The notes under the pieces are model-generated. The model was given only the letters and a program-made list of their open reading frames with translations. It had not been told where the DNA came from and made no database searches. Source: Ktedonobacterales bacterium (GTDB taxonomy: Bacteria > Chloroflexota > Ktedonobacteria > Ktedonobacterales > JADMIN01). Taken from it: a DNA stretch of 16,027 bases. Each line of letters starts with the position of its first letter. Positions within the stretch are counted from its first letter, which is position 1. The stretch is from positions 1 through 16,027 of the forward strand of contig JAICVT010000059.1 in NCBI GenBank assembly GCA_025935235.1. Reading direction: 5' to 3'. Both the position numbers and the translations under genes were made by a program. Of this stretch, positions 1-6,623 are shown piece after piece.

Positions 1-27
1 CTGATTGGCAGGCGCGGCGCCCCACAC

Positions 28-34
28 AAAGGAG
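28..34 (+). promoter_or_regulatory. Ribosome binding site deciding the start of the first gene
   Basis: AAAGGAG lies 8 nt before ATG at 43. A GTG at 34 is in the same frame but overlaps the last base of this site, so ATG 43 is the better start. Confidence 0.7.
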
Positions 35-42
35 TGGTTGGT

Positions 43-750
43 ATGCGCGGTTCGTTCTGGCGTCCTCTGACTCCGCGACTTTCCCCGTATCGGCCGCCGT
101 GGCGATTCGCCGTTCACGCAGCCTGCCTCAGCGCGCTCGGCGTCGCCTGCGTCCTCGTCGGCGTTTGCGGGCAGGTCACGCCGCCCAAAGCATCGGCCTC
201 CGTCCAGCCCACGCGCGCTGATCCAACCGCATCCTGCGATGGCATGCGACAGTTGCTGACGTCGCATAATGCAGCGCCGACGCCGACGATGCCGCCCGGT
301 GGCCATTGGGCGTATACGATACAAGAACTGGGGCCGCTGCCACGCCAGACCACCTGGCCCGCTGGCGCGACGCTGCGCTTCTCGTTCTGTGCCATGCGCG
401 CCCAGACGACCACCGACACGCAGGCGCAGGCCGAGCGCATCACGACACAGCTTCTCGGCCCATTCGAGACCCTGGCGGCTACCTCGCAGGCGATGAATGC
501 GCTCAATACCCAGGCGCAGGCAGCCAGCAATAGCACGCCCACCGCTAGCGTCACACCCGGCCCAGTCGCCGTCAGTGCGCCCACCCTCACGACCAATACA
601 CTGGCGGGCGTTGATGTGTCTACGGCCCTGAAATTGCCGACCACGCCGACGACAGGCTACTACGTCTATGTGACACGCGTGGCCTCCCCTGGCGCCGGCA
701 CGCGTGTGGAGGATGAATCCTTCGGCATCATCCAGCTTCAGGTAGCATAG
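43..750 (+). CDS. Predicted exported or membrane-anchored protein of unknown function
   Basis: I do not recognise this 235-residue protein. It opens with a basic stretch (residues 1-21, several Arg), followed by a hydrophobic segment at about 22-42 that looks like a signal peptide or single membrane anchor. A Cys sits at 42, but the residue before it is Val, so a classical lipobox is absent. The rest is rich in Thr, Ala, Pro and Gln with few charged residues. A Thr/Pro/Ser-rich stretch at about 160-190 looks like an extracytoplasmic linker. The C-terminus has a beta-strand-like pattern (GYYVYVTRV, then FGIIQLQV). Two spaced Cys residues in the body could form a disulfide outside the cell. ATG 43 is chosen for its AAAGGAG site. 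It converges with the SLOG-like gene across a hairpin at 769-795. The call as a gene rests on start signal, composition and signal peptide, not homology. Confidence 0.7.
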   Translation: MRGSFWRPLTPRLSPYRPPWRFAVHAACLSALGVACVLVGVCGQVTPPKASASVQPTRADPTASCDGMRQLLTSHNAAPTPTMPPGGHWAYTIQELGPLPRQTTWPAGATLRFSFCAMRAQTTTDTQAQAERITTQLLGPFETLAATSQAMNALNTQAQAASNSTPTASVTPGPVAVSAPTLTTNTLAGVDVSTALKLPTTPTTGYYVYVTRVASPGAGTRVEDESFGIIQLQVA

Positions 751-768
751 GGACGCCCCCACCCCCAG

Positions 769-795
769 CCCCTCCCCCGCTTTGCGGGAGAGGGG
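769..795. terminator. Hairpin between convergent genes, probable bidirectional terminator and intergenic repeat
   Basis: CCCCTCCCCCGC (769-780), loop TTT, then GCGGGAGAGGGG (784-795): a 12-bp stem with a single C/A mismatch. It lies 18 bp after the stop at 750 and 30 bp beyond the end of the minus-strand gene at 826, so it can serve both. There is no T-tract. The flanking C-rich sequence (CCCCAGCCCCTC at 763-774) recurs at 8674-8685, which suggests a dispersed intergenic repeat family. Confidence 0.55.
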
Positions 796-825
796 GGCCA
801 GAGGGCTGTGGAGCTGGCGCGACGC

Positions 826-1413
826 TTACCGCGACAGCGCGCCTGCTCGCGTCCGCACTGGCAGCGTCAGCGCCACCTCGACGCGGGCGCCCGCATGCTC
901 CAGCCGCTCCTTCAGGTGCGCGGTGACGTCGTCGGGGCCACGTGGCGCGCCGTCCCAGACGATCAGCCCGCCCAGCGCGGCCGCGGGATCGCTCGGTGAG
1001 GCCTCGTGCGCCAGCCGCTGCGCCTCGCTCACGATCATCTCGTTGGCGGAGCGAAACGCGTCATCGGAGCCGCGCGGAAAGTCGAGCGTCAGCAGATCAT
1101 CGCTGGCGCGCGCCTCCTCGATCAGCGACCAGTAGAGCGACTTCCAGCGGCCCGGACGGTCAGTCACCGAATCGTCCAGAAACCACTCTGCGCGATAGGG
1201 GAGAATGATGCGGCGGCGCAGGCCATGCTCGCGCGCCACTCGCAGCGTCAGCAGATCGGCGCCGCAGGCGGCGGAGCTGACGATGGTGGTCGCGCCGAGC
1301 CGCTCCAGGGCGGCGGCGATGGTGTGCGCGGTCTGCTGGCGGCGCCCCAGGGGGAAGCGCGGTGGCTGCGCGCCGGACGCGTCGATCCGGCGGCCCGCGA
1401 CGGCGACGATCAT
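826..1413 (-). CDS. SLOG-like (LOG/DprA-type Rossmann) nucleotide-binding protein
   Basis: This 195-residue protein has the pattern of the SLOG superfamily. It shows an N-terminal strand with a G-R-R turn (VAVAGRR, residues 3-9) and an amphipathic helix at about 27-40. A strand then runs into a small-residue loop plus GAD (TIVSSAACGADLL, 43-55), followed by ILPYRAEWFLDDSV (69-82). Proteins of this superfamily bind nucleotides or nucleotide-derived ligands, and some are predicted sensors or effectors in bacterial conflict systems. The ligand here is unknown. A second strand, GGLIVWDG (148-155), fits the Rossmann core. ATG at 1413 is preferred over the in-frame ATG at 1428 because GAGGA lies 8 nt before it. 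There is no fused effector or membrane segment, so it would act alone in the cytosol or with a partner elsewhere. The fold is fairly likely and the function is open. Confidence 0.72.
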   Translation of the reverse strand: MIVAVAGRRIDASGAQPPRFPLGRRQQTAHTIAAALERLGATTIVSSAACGADLLTLRVAREHGLRRRIILPYRAEWFLDDSVTDRPGRWKSLYWSLIEEARASDDLLTLDFPRGSDDAFRSANEMIVSEAQRLAHEASPSDPAAALGGLIVWDGAPRGPDDVTAHLKERLEHAGARVEVALTLPVRTRAGALSR

Positions 1414-1583
1414 GTGTCGAGTCCTCATGCTGGAGGCGCTCGGTCGCTTCCTCGCTGGGAGCGGCTCAGGCGCGGATCGGCAGGCGCCCGTCGGGGGATC
1501 AGGAACGCCAGCGGCGTCGCGTCACGACCTGTCACGACGCATCGTGGCGCGCGGCCCGACGATCCTCAACAATACGAACGCCA

Positions 1584-1606
1584 CCAGCGACAGGTTGTCA
1601 CGCTGG
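1584..1606 (-). terminator. Bulged hairpin just downstream of tRNA-Val
   Basis: CCAGC-GACA (1584-1592), loop GGT, then TGTC (1596-1599), a 2-nt bulge and GCTGG (1602-1606). It begins 27 nt after the 3' end of the tRNA on the minus strand and could end the transcript. No clear U-run follows, so this is tentative. The rest of the 1414-1632 spacer shows only a direct repeat of GTCACGAC. Confidence 0.35.
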
Positions 1607-1632
1607 CGGCGTATGGAGTGGGAGGTATGGGA

Positions 1633-1709
1633 TGGTGGGCGATACAGAACTCGAATCTGTGACCTCCACGATGTCAACGTGGCGCTCTAACCAACTGAGC
1701 TAATCGCCC
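1633..1709 (-). tRNA. tRNA-Val (GAC), CCA encoded
   Basis: On the minus strand the acceptor GGGCGAT (1709-1703) pairs with ATCGCCC (1643-1637). The D-arm is GCTC/GAGC. The anticodon stem CCACG/CGTGG closes the loop TTGACAT, giving anticodon GAC (1675-1673), which reads Val GUC. The T-arm is ACAGA-TTCGAGT-TCTGT. The 74-nt body (1709-1636, discriminator A) is followed directly by a genomic CCA (1635-1633), so the mature end is encoded. It has its own promoter about 13 bp upstream and is transcribed away from the TPR gene. Confidence 0.97.
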
Positions 1710-1721
1710 TCAGTACCGCGA

Positions 1722-1750
1722 AGTCTAGCACACGCGGGTGGGGGTGTCAA
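1722..1750 (-). promoter_or_regulatory. Sigma70-type promoter of tRNA-Val
   Basis: On the minus strand TTGACA (1750-1745) is followed by a 17-bp spacer and TAGACT (1727-1722). TGC stands immediately before the -10, which makes it an extended -10. The expected start is near 1715, leaving a leader of about 6 nt before the tRNA. Confidence 0.82.
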
Positions 1751-1904
1751 GCCGGGCAAAGCCGCATGTTTCCCCGGCCAATGCCGCGTAAATGCCGCAT
1801 GAATGGCGCGCGCATGCCTGAGCGTATGCCGGAGCGCGGACGAGCGCAGAGCAGCGGCGCCAGGACCTCTGTGGCAAGCGCGCCGCCCAATCTTCCTGCT
1901 CGAT

Positions 1905-1933
1905 TTGGCGCGAGCGGCCATCTGGCGTATGCT
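1905..1933 (+). promoter_or_regulatory. Candidate promoter of the TPR gene
   Basis: TTGGCG (1905-1910), a 17-bp spacer and TATGCT (1928-1933), each 4 of 6 consensus bases. Transcription would begin near 1940, about 109 nt before the chosen TPR start. The 339-bp gap between tRNA-Val and the TPR gene (1710-2048) holds this, the divergent tRNA promoter and the repeat at 1950-1967. I see nothing else there. Confidence 0.4.
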
Positions 1934-1949
1934 CAGGGCAGTGATGCGG

Positions 1950-1967
1950 CCAACGGGTCCCAACGGG
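1950..1967 (+). repeat. Tandem CCAACGGG pair downstream of the TPR promoter
   Basis: CCAACGGG occurs at 1950-1957 and 1960-1967, exactly 10 bp apart, just after the inferred transcription start. A third CCAACGGG lies at 2110-2117. The one-helical-turn spacing suits a protein-binding site, but no regulator is known. Confidence 0.35.
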
Positions 1968-2048
1968 CCAATGACGGGGTGTGGCGCGCCACGACACGGC
2001 AGGATGCAGTTGGACTGGCGCTGGTGGCCAGCGGTGGAGAGCGACAGT

Positions 2049-4991
2049 ATGGGCAGAAACGGTTCCAGTGGGGATTGGGGAGCGCCCAGAAGCACGTATG
2101 GCTCTGGCTCCAACGGGCGCGGCGGATCATCGCCCGACAACGACCGGCGCGGCTCGCGCACCCGCATGAGCAGCTCGCAGATTACCTCGGCCCTCAAGGA
2201 GGCTCAGCAACTCCAGCAGGAGGGGCGCGTCGGCGAGGCAGTGGCGATCTGCGAGGAGCTGCTGGAGAGCGGCGTGGATCGTCCCGACGTCCACTACTTC
2301 CTTGGCTGGCTCTGCCAGGAGGCCGACCGCTGGCAAGACGCCGCATCTCAGTTTGAGCTGCTGCTCGACGACCCCGAATATGCGCTCTCCTGCTATTATG
2401 CGCTGGGCCAGTGCGCTCGGGCGCTCGGCCAGGTGGAAGACGCCGCGCGCTACTTCGATGAGGCGGTTGATCGCGTCAATCTGGATGTGCTGGCCCAGGA
2501 TGAGTGCGACCAGCTCCTTCAGCTCTGCCAGGAGGCCGCTGAGGCCCACCGCGACATGCGGGACAGTGAGGGCGCCGAGACGATCTTCTCGGCGCTGCTG
2601 GGCTACCTGCGCAGCCAGGGCTGGCAAGAGCAGGTCGCCGAGGTCGAGCAGATGATGCGCGAGACGCTGGGGACCAATCCGCCCGCGCCGCGCCGCAAGC
2701 GTGACGCCAGCGCGTCGCGCAACCTCAGCGAGAATATTCCGCACCGCGCGGATGGCCGTGGCACGGGCGCGCCCGCCGCTGGCGCCGCCGCCGCGAATCT
2801 GCTCAGCGCCTCGCGTCCGGGGGTGGCGCCTGATGACCTCGGCGCGCCCGTCGCGCCCGTGGCTGAAGACCCATTCGTTGCCGCCGCGCAGGTGGGCGCA
2901 CAGGCCATCAATCCGCTGAACGATCCGGCGGGGTTCGCCAATGCGCCGACCGAGGGGCCGTTTGGCGGCGGGATGGCCGGGGTGTTCGGCGCGCCGCCTC
3001 CCGGTGGCGTGGCGCGCGGGCCGCTGTTTGGTGGCGAGTCCATCAACGCGCTCAATGATCCCGCTCTGCTCGACGGCGCCGACCCGCTCAGCCGCATCAT
3101 CGAGGGGTTGGCTGGCCCGCAGGCTGGGCTGCGCGCCAGTCTGGAGTTCTTGCCGCCCCAGCAGCGCGCGCTGGTGGCGCAGGCCGTGCGCGAGATCGAG
3201 AACTACATCGGGCATGGCCTGCTGACCGCCGCCATCGAGCAGTGCATGCGCGTGATGGAGATCGCGCCGCAATACCTCGACATTCATGTGCTGCTGGCCG
3301 AGATCTACGTGCGGCAGGGCAAGATCGAGCAGGCGGCGCCGAAGTATGTCATCCTGGCCGAGCAGTACCTGATGAGTGGGCGCATTGATTCGGCCATCGC
3401 CACCTATCGCCGCATCTTGCAGCTCGAGCCGAACAACCTGCCCTTCCGCATCAAGCTGATCGAGCTGCTGATCCAGGAGGGGCGCTCGGATGAGGCGCTG
3501 ACCGAGCGCATGGCGGCGGCGGAGGCGTATCTGCGCGCGGGCTATGCCGACCGCGCCGTGCAGGAGTATGAGCAGGCGCTGGTGGCGTGGCCAGGCAGCG
3601 TGCCGGTGCGCCTGAGCTATGCCAACGCCTTGATGCGCGCGGGCAAGGCGGCGCAGTCGGTGGCGGAATACCAGCGTGTGCTGCAAGTGGACCCCGGCAA
3701 CGTGCTGGCGCTGGCACGCTGGCAGATCGCGCTGGCCTCCGGCGTGGGCATCGCGCCGGGGATGAGCGCGCCGGGCGTTGGCTCTGGCCGCGTGACCGAG
3801 CTGGAGACGCTGGGTCGCCTGCTGCGCGCCCTGCGCGCCGAAAACTTCCGCAGCTACGACGACATCGTGCGCGAATATGTACAGGCGCTCGACAAATCCA
3901 TCAGCAATGCCAACCTGCGCTATGCGCTGGGCGAGGTTCACCTGACGGCAGGCCGCCAGCAGGAGGCGCTGACCGCGCTGCAGCAGATCACCGCTATACC
4001 CGGCTTCGAGGCGCTCTCTCGCTACGCGCTGGGCCAGGCCTATCTGCTCTCCGGCGACCAGCTCAACGCCGCCAGCGCGGTGCGCGAGCTGGAGGAAGCC
4101 GCCGCGCTGGTGCGGCGCAATCCGCCGGAGCCAGCGGTCTGGTCGGCCCGCCCGCGCGCCGAGAGCGAGGAGCGCCTCTCGCCCGAGATTGAGATCTCGA
4201 CGCTGCTGGCGCGCGCCTATCAGCAGTCGGGGCAGGTGGCGCAGATGCAGGCGACGCTCGACAAGGTCAGCCAGCGCCGCGCCCACAACGATGAGGTCTA
4301 CACGCTGATCGCCGAGGTCTCGGCGCGGCGGCCCGACGCGGCTGGCCAGCTTCAGGAGTACGCGCAACTCGCCAAGCAGTTCCGCGCCAACCGGCAGGTA
4401 GAGAACGCCGTGCTGGTGCTGCGCGAGATGGAGCGGCTGTCGCCGGATGATCCAGCCGTGCATAGCGAGTTGGCCGACATCCAGATCACGCGCGGCCAAC
4501 TGGAGGAGGGCGCATCCGAGCTGCGCGCGCTGGCCGACATCTACATGCGGCGGGGCGCGCTGGCTGAGGCGGCGCAGGTCTACCAGCGGCTGGCCGAGAT
4601 CGCCTGGACGGCCAGCGCCCACGAGGAGGCGCTGAACCTGCTGCGCCAGGCCATCCTCTACGCCGCCGACGATATGTCGCTGCGTCACCAGTTCGTGCAG
4701 TATTGCCTGGAGATCGGGCGGCACGCCGAGGCGGCGGAGCAGCAGACAGTCATCGCGCGCTACTACTTCGCCAGCCGCCAGTCGCGCGAGGCGGTGGCGG
4801 CCCTGCAACAACTGATCGCGATGGACAAGCTGAACTTCGAGGCCTACGACCTGCTCGGCCAGACCTACTACTCGGTCGCCGAGTATGAGCAGGCCGCGCG
4901 CGTCTATCGCAATCTGGCCAAGGTGGACCCCACCAACCAGCTCGCCCGCGTGCGCCTGCAAGAGCTGGCCGCCGTCCGCTCGCAGGGCTAG
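2049..4991 (+). CDS. Large tetratricopeptide-repeat (TPR) protein
   Basis: This protein of about 980 residues is built almost wholly of TPR helices, which act as protein-protein interaction scaffolds. An N-terminal TPR block lies at about 44-150 (pattern AxxICEELLxxG, then YxLGxCxxxLGQxxDAAxxFxxAV). A Pro/Gly/Ala-rich linker spans about 212-346 and contains a near-duplicate INPLNDPA / INALNDPA. A second long TPR array runs from about 371 to the end, with typical phrases such as YRRILQLEPNNL and YQRVLQVDPGN. No signal peptide, membrane segment or enzymatic domain is visible, so it is probably cytosolic. ATG 2049 is chosen because GGAG at 2036-2039 lies 9 nt upstream. ATG 2166, where recognisable TPR sequence starts, has no such site. 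The frame stays open back to 1803. It is followed after 26 bp by the TIM-barrel gene, so co-transcription is likely. Its partners are unknown. Confidence 0.88.
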   Translation: MGRNGSSGDWGAPRSTYGSGSNGRGGSSPDNDRRGSRTRMSSSQITSALKEAQQLQQEGRVGEAVAICEELLESGVDRPDVHYFLGWLCQEADRWQDAASQFELLLDDPEYALSCYYALGQCARALGQVEDAARYFDEAVDRVNLDVLAQDECDQLLQLCQEAAEAHRDMRDSEGAETIFSALLGYLRSQGWQEQVAEVEQMMRETLGTNPPAPRRKRDASASRNLSENIPHRADGRGTGAPAAGAAAANLLSASRPGVAPDDLGAPVAPVAEDPFVAAAQVGAQAINPLNDPAGFANAPTEGPFGGGMAGVFGAPPPGGVARGPLFGGESINALNDPALLDGADPLSRIIEGLAGPQAGLRASLEFLPPQQRALVAQAVREIENYIGHGLLTAAIEQCMRVMEIAPQYLDIHVLLAEIYVRQGKIEQAAPKYVILAEQYLMSGRIDSAIATYRRILQLEPNNLPFRIKLIELLIQEGRSDEALTERMAAAEAYLRAGYADRAVQEYEQALVAWPGSVPVRLSYANALMRAGKAAQSVAEYQRVLQVDPGNVLALARWQIALASGVGIAPGMSAPGVGSGRVTELETLGRLLRALRAENFRSYDDIVREYVQALDKSISNANLRYALGEVHLTAGRQQEALTALQQITAIPGFEALSRYALGQAYLLSGDQLNAASAVRELEEAAALVRRNPPEPAVWSARPRAESEERLSPEIEISTLLARAYQQSGQVAQMQATLDKVSQRRAHNDEVYTLIAEVSARRPDAAGQLQEYAQLAKQFRANRQVENAVLVLREMERLSPDDPAVHSELADIQITRGQLEEGASELRALADIYMRRGALAEAAQVYQRLAEIAWTASAHEEALNLLRQAILYAADDMSLRHQFVQYCLEIGRHAEAAEQQTVIARYYFASRQSREAVAALQQLIAMDKLNFEAYDLLGQTYYSVAEYEQAARVYRNLAKVDPTNQLARVRLQELAAVRSQG

Positions 4992-5017
4992 CCGCGGCAG
5001 GGTGAGGGAGCGGACGC

Positions 5018-5842
5018 ATGCGGGTTCTCTGCTCCACCGGGGTATTCACGCGCACGTCCGATCCGCTCAACTATGCGGCGATCCTGCGCTATGGTCCCCA
5101 GTTCGCCGCGGATGGCGCGGATGGGTTCGAGGTCATCTTCTATCCAGGCTGGTATGCGGCGCAGGAGGAGGTGGCCCGCGCGCTGCGCGCCTCAGCGCTG
5201 GACTTTCCCGCTGTCCACACCGAGAAGAGCATCGGCGAGGCCTTCGGCGGCGAGCGCGACAAGCAGGAGCAGGGTGTCAGCCGCTTCGAGCGCAACTGCG
5301 CGTTCGCCCGGCAGATCGGCGCGCGGCTCGTCGTACTCCATCTGTGGGGCTTGCCGCACTCCGATAGGCGCCTGGAGCGCAACCTGCGCGTGCTGCCGCG
5401 CTGCCTGGATATCGCCGAGCGCCACGAGCTGGAGTTGGCCATCGAGACGATCCCCTGTACCGTCGCCGATCCACTGACCAACATTCGGCGCGTCATCGAG
5501 CGCGACGCTCGCGCGTGTGTCGCGCTCGATAGTGAGTTTTTGTCGCTGCACGGCCAGCTCGACGCCGTCTTCGAGGCCGACTGGCTCTGGCAGACGCCAC
5601 TGGTCAGGCATGTCCACCTGAAGGACTATGACGGCGGCCCGGTCGCTGGCGCGGCGCGGCGCTATCTGCATCCCGGCGATGGCCAGATCAACTTCGCGCG
5701 CTTTCTGCGACGCCTGCGCGCGGCGGGATTCGATGGCGCGCTGAGCCTGGAAGCGCGTGGTATTGACGGCGAGAACAACGTCGAGGCCGCCCGCATCCGG
5801 GCCAGCCTGCGACTGATCGCCGACCTCGCGCGTGAAGCCTGA
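5018..5842 (+). CDS. Sugar phosphate isomerase/epimerase family (xylose-isomerase-like TIM barrel)
   Basis: This 274-residue protein has the AP-endonuclease-2/xylose-isomerase-like TIM-barrel pattern. Candidate metal ligands fall at strand ends: His67 (PAVHTEKS), His108 (LVVLHLWG), Glu143 (LAIETIPC), Asp171 and His178 (ALDSEFLSLHG), His198/His200 (RHVHLKDYDG), His218 (LHPGDGQINF) and Glu246 (LSLEARG). The HVHLKD and HPGDG phrases are hallmarks of this superfamily, whose members isomerise or epimerise sugars and inositols or act on related metal-bound substrates. The substrate here cannot be read from sequence. ATG 5018 follows GAGGGAG at good spacing. It lies 26 bp after the TPR gene on the same strand and probably shares its transcript. 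All expected ligand positions seem filled, so it is likely active. Confidence 0.9.
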   Translation: MRVLCSTGVFTRTSDPLNYAAILRYGPQFAADGADGFEVIFYPGWYAAQEEVARALRASALDFPAVHTEKSIGEAFGGERDKQEQGVSRFERNCAFARQIGARLVVLHLWGLPHSDRRLERNLRVLPRCLDIAERHELELAIETIPCTVADPLTNIRRVIERDARACVALDSEFLSLHGQLDAVFEADWLWQTPLVRHVHLKDYDGGPVAGAARRYLHPGDGQINFARFLRRLRAAGFDGALSLEARGIDGENNVEAARIRASLRLIADLAREA

Positions 5843-5938
5843 CGCGAGGCCTGATGCGAGCGCGGCGACGGTTTGAGGTCGCGTGGTTGCGCATCAGTCG
5901 GTTTGCGGTTGTCAAGCGTACCTGCCGCGCAAAGTGGC

Positions 5939-6003
5939 GCGCAAGTTGCGCTCTTGCTTCACTGTGTCGCGCGGAGGAGCGCGACGAGATCGCGCACGCG
6001 CGA
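5939..6003 (+). other. Three successive hairpins before the CsbD-like gene
   Basis: GCGCA-AGT-TGCGC (5939-5951); GTCGCGC-GGAGGA-GCGCGAC (5966-5985), a perfect 7-bp stem whose loop is a consensus Shine-Dalgarno sequence; and TCGCG-CACG-CGCGA (5990-6003). They fill the 223-bp gap after the TIM-barrel gene. They could end that transcript or form a structured leader for the CsbD-like gene. I could not find a convincing promoter between them and the gene. Confidence 0.45.
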
Positions 6004-6052
6004 CGGTGAGCGCCGAGGCTGGCCGGGATGCCGCGCGATGATACATGGATGA

Positions 6053-6065
6053 GGAGAGGATCTCC
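6053..6065 (+). promoter_or_regulatory. Ribosome binding site inside a small hairpin before ATG 6066
   Basis: GGAGA-GGA-TCTCC is a 5-bp inverted repeat abutting ATG 6066, and its left arm and loop are the Shine-Dalgarno sequence. Pairing would hide the site, and heat or a bound factor might expose it. It also decides the start: the upstream in-frame ATG at 6045 has no such site. Confidence 0.45.
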
Positions 6066-6383
6066 ATGCAGGATGATTACGACATGAACCGCGACATGGA
6101 CCGCGACATGGATCGCGACGATGACCACGACACAGACCTGGGCGCCGAGGGCATGAAGCACGAGTCCGGTGGGACGATGCGCAAAGCCGGTGGCAAGGTC
6201 GAAGAGGCCTGGGGCAAGCTGACCGGCCAGGATGACGTTGAGGCATCGGGCAAGGCCAAGCAGGTGCAGGGCGAGGCCGAGAAACTCGTCGGCAAGGTGC
6301 AGAGCAACACCGATGACCGGCTTGACGACATTGACGATCGGCGTGAAGAGCGGCGCGACGACCTGCTCAACAACGACTACTAG
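6066..6383 (+). CDS. CsbD-family small stress-response protein
   Basis: This 105-residue protein is very polar. Residues about 36-82 match the CsbD family: GTMRKAGGKVEEAWGKLTG, a GKAKQVQGEAEK stretch and the helix ending KLVGKVQ. CsbD proteins are small, hydrophilic and stress-induced (general stress regulon in Bacillus), and their biochemical role is not established. Two extensions are unusual. The N-terminus (about 1-35) carries a Met-Asp/Asn-Arg-Asp repeat encoded by a 12-bp tandem repeat. The C-terminus (about 83-105) is a run of Asp, Arg and Glu. No signal peptide or membrane segment is seen. The start at 6066 rests on the GGAGAGGA site just before it. It stands alone, preceded by hairpins and followed by two further hairpins, so it is probably monocistronic. 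Confidence 0.88.
   Translation: MQDDYDMNRDMDRDMDRDDDHDTDLGAEGMKHESGGTMRKAGGKVEEAWGKLTGQDDVEASGKAKQVQGEAEKLVGKVQSNTDDRLDDIDDRREERRDDLLNNDY
6081..6128 (+). repeat. 12-bp tandem repeat in the CsbD-like gene
   Basis: Units GACATGAACCGC (6081-6092), GACATGGACCGC (6093-6104) and GACATGGATCGC (6105-6116), then a decayed unit GACGATGACCAC (6117-6128). They encode Asp-Met-(Asn/Asp)-Arg repeats. The frame is kept because the unit length is a multiple of three, so copy number could vary between strains. Confidence 0.85.
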
Positions 6384-6402
6384 TGCGCGCTGGTAGACGC
6401 TA

Positions 6403-6419
6403 GCGCCCCGCGTGGGCGC
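6403..6419 (+). terminator. Hairpin 20 bp after the CsbD-like gene
   Basis: GCGCCC (6403-6408), loop CGCGT, GGGCGC (6414-6419): a perfect 6-bp GC stem just past the stop at 6383. It lacks a T-run, so it may be a weak terminator or an RNA-stabilising end. Confidence 0.4.
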
Positions 6420-6450
6420 GGATACGCACGGATACGCAAACGGATACGCA
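6419..6450 (+). repeat. Three direct copies of CGGATACGCA
   Basis: Identical 10-mers lie at 6419-6428, 6429-6438 and 6441-6450, the last two separated by AA. They sit between the CsbD-like gene and selB, just before a strong hairpin and about 100 bp upstream of the selB -10. The copies suggest an operator array or a decaying tandem repeat. Confidence 0.8.
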
Positions 6451-6456
6451 CTATGC

Positions 6457-6496
6457 GCCGGAGGGTCAGCCACAGCACCGTGGTTGGCCCTCCGGC
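6457..6496. terminator. Strong 17-bp-stem hairpin between the CsbD-like gene and selB
   Basis: The left arm 6457-6473 begins GCCGGAGGG and the right arm 6480-6496 ends CCCTCCGGC. All 17 positions pair, two of them as G-T wobbles, around a 6-nt loop. It is the most stable fold seen between genes here. It probably ends transcription from the CsbD side, though only scattered T bases follow. It lies upstream of the putative selB promoter, so it would not be in the selB message if that promoter is right. Confidence 0.6.
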
Positions 6497-6544
6497 TCGT
6501 TCGCTTGCGGCGCGCCGCTAACCCGCCTGCCCGCGCAATTCAGA

Positions 6545-6553
6545 TGCTATACT
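6545..6553 (+). promoter_or_regulatory. Extended -10 promoter of selB
   Basis: TGCTATACT: a TGn extension followed by TATACT (6548-6553), 5 of 6 consensus bases. No recognisable -35 stands at normal spacing, as is usual for extended -10 promoters. The start would be near 6560, about 64 nt before the selB ATG. Confidence 0.6.
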
Positions 6554-6623
6554 GCGACAGCGCGAGCCGACGACGCTCGCCGATCTTCTCCAGCATCCGC
6601 ATCCAGTGGCAGGGCTTTGTCGC

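Noticed and set aside
1636..1709. tRNA-Val as an attachment site of an integrated element
   Set aside because: I found no repeat of the tRNA 3' end elsewhere in the window and no integrase.
1803..2048. The 82-codon extension of the TPR frame
   Set aside because: It would place the start upstream of the candidate promoter. It has no ribosome site, and its translation looks like random GC-rich sequence.
2127..4961. A 944-codon open frame on the minus strand opposite the TPR gene
   Set aside because: GC-rich codon use leaves the opposite strand free of stops. The translation is low-quality His/Arg/Leu-rich sequence with no domain, whereas the plus strand shows clear TPR repeats.
6384..6623. 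A SECIS element or tRNA-Sec near selB
   Set aside because: No in-frame UGA with a following hairpin was found in the genes here, and no long-variable-arm tRNA fold is present.
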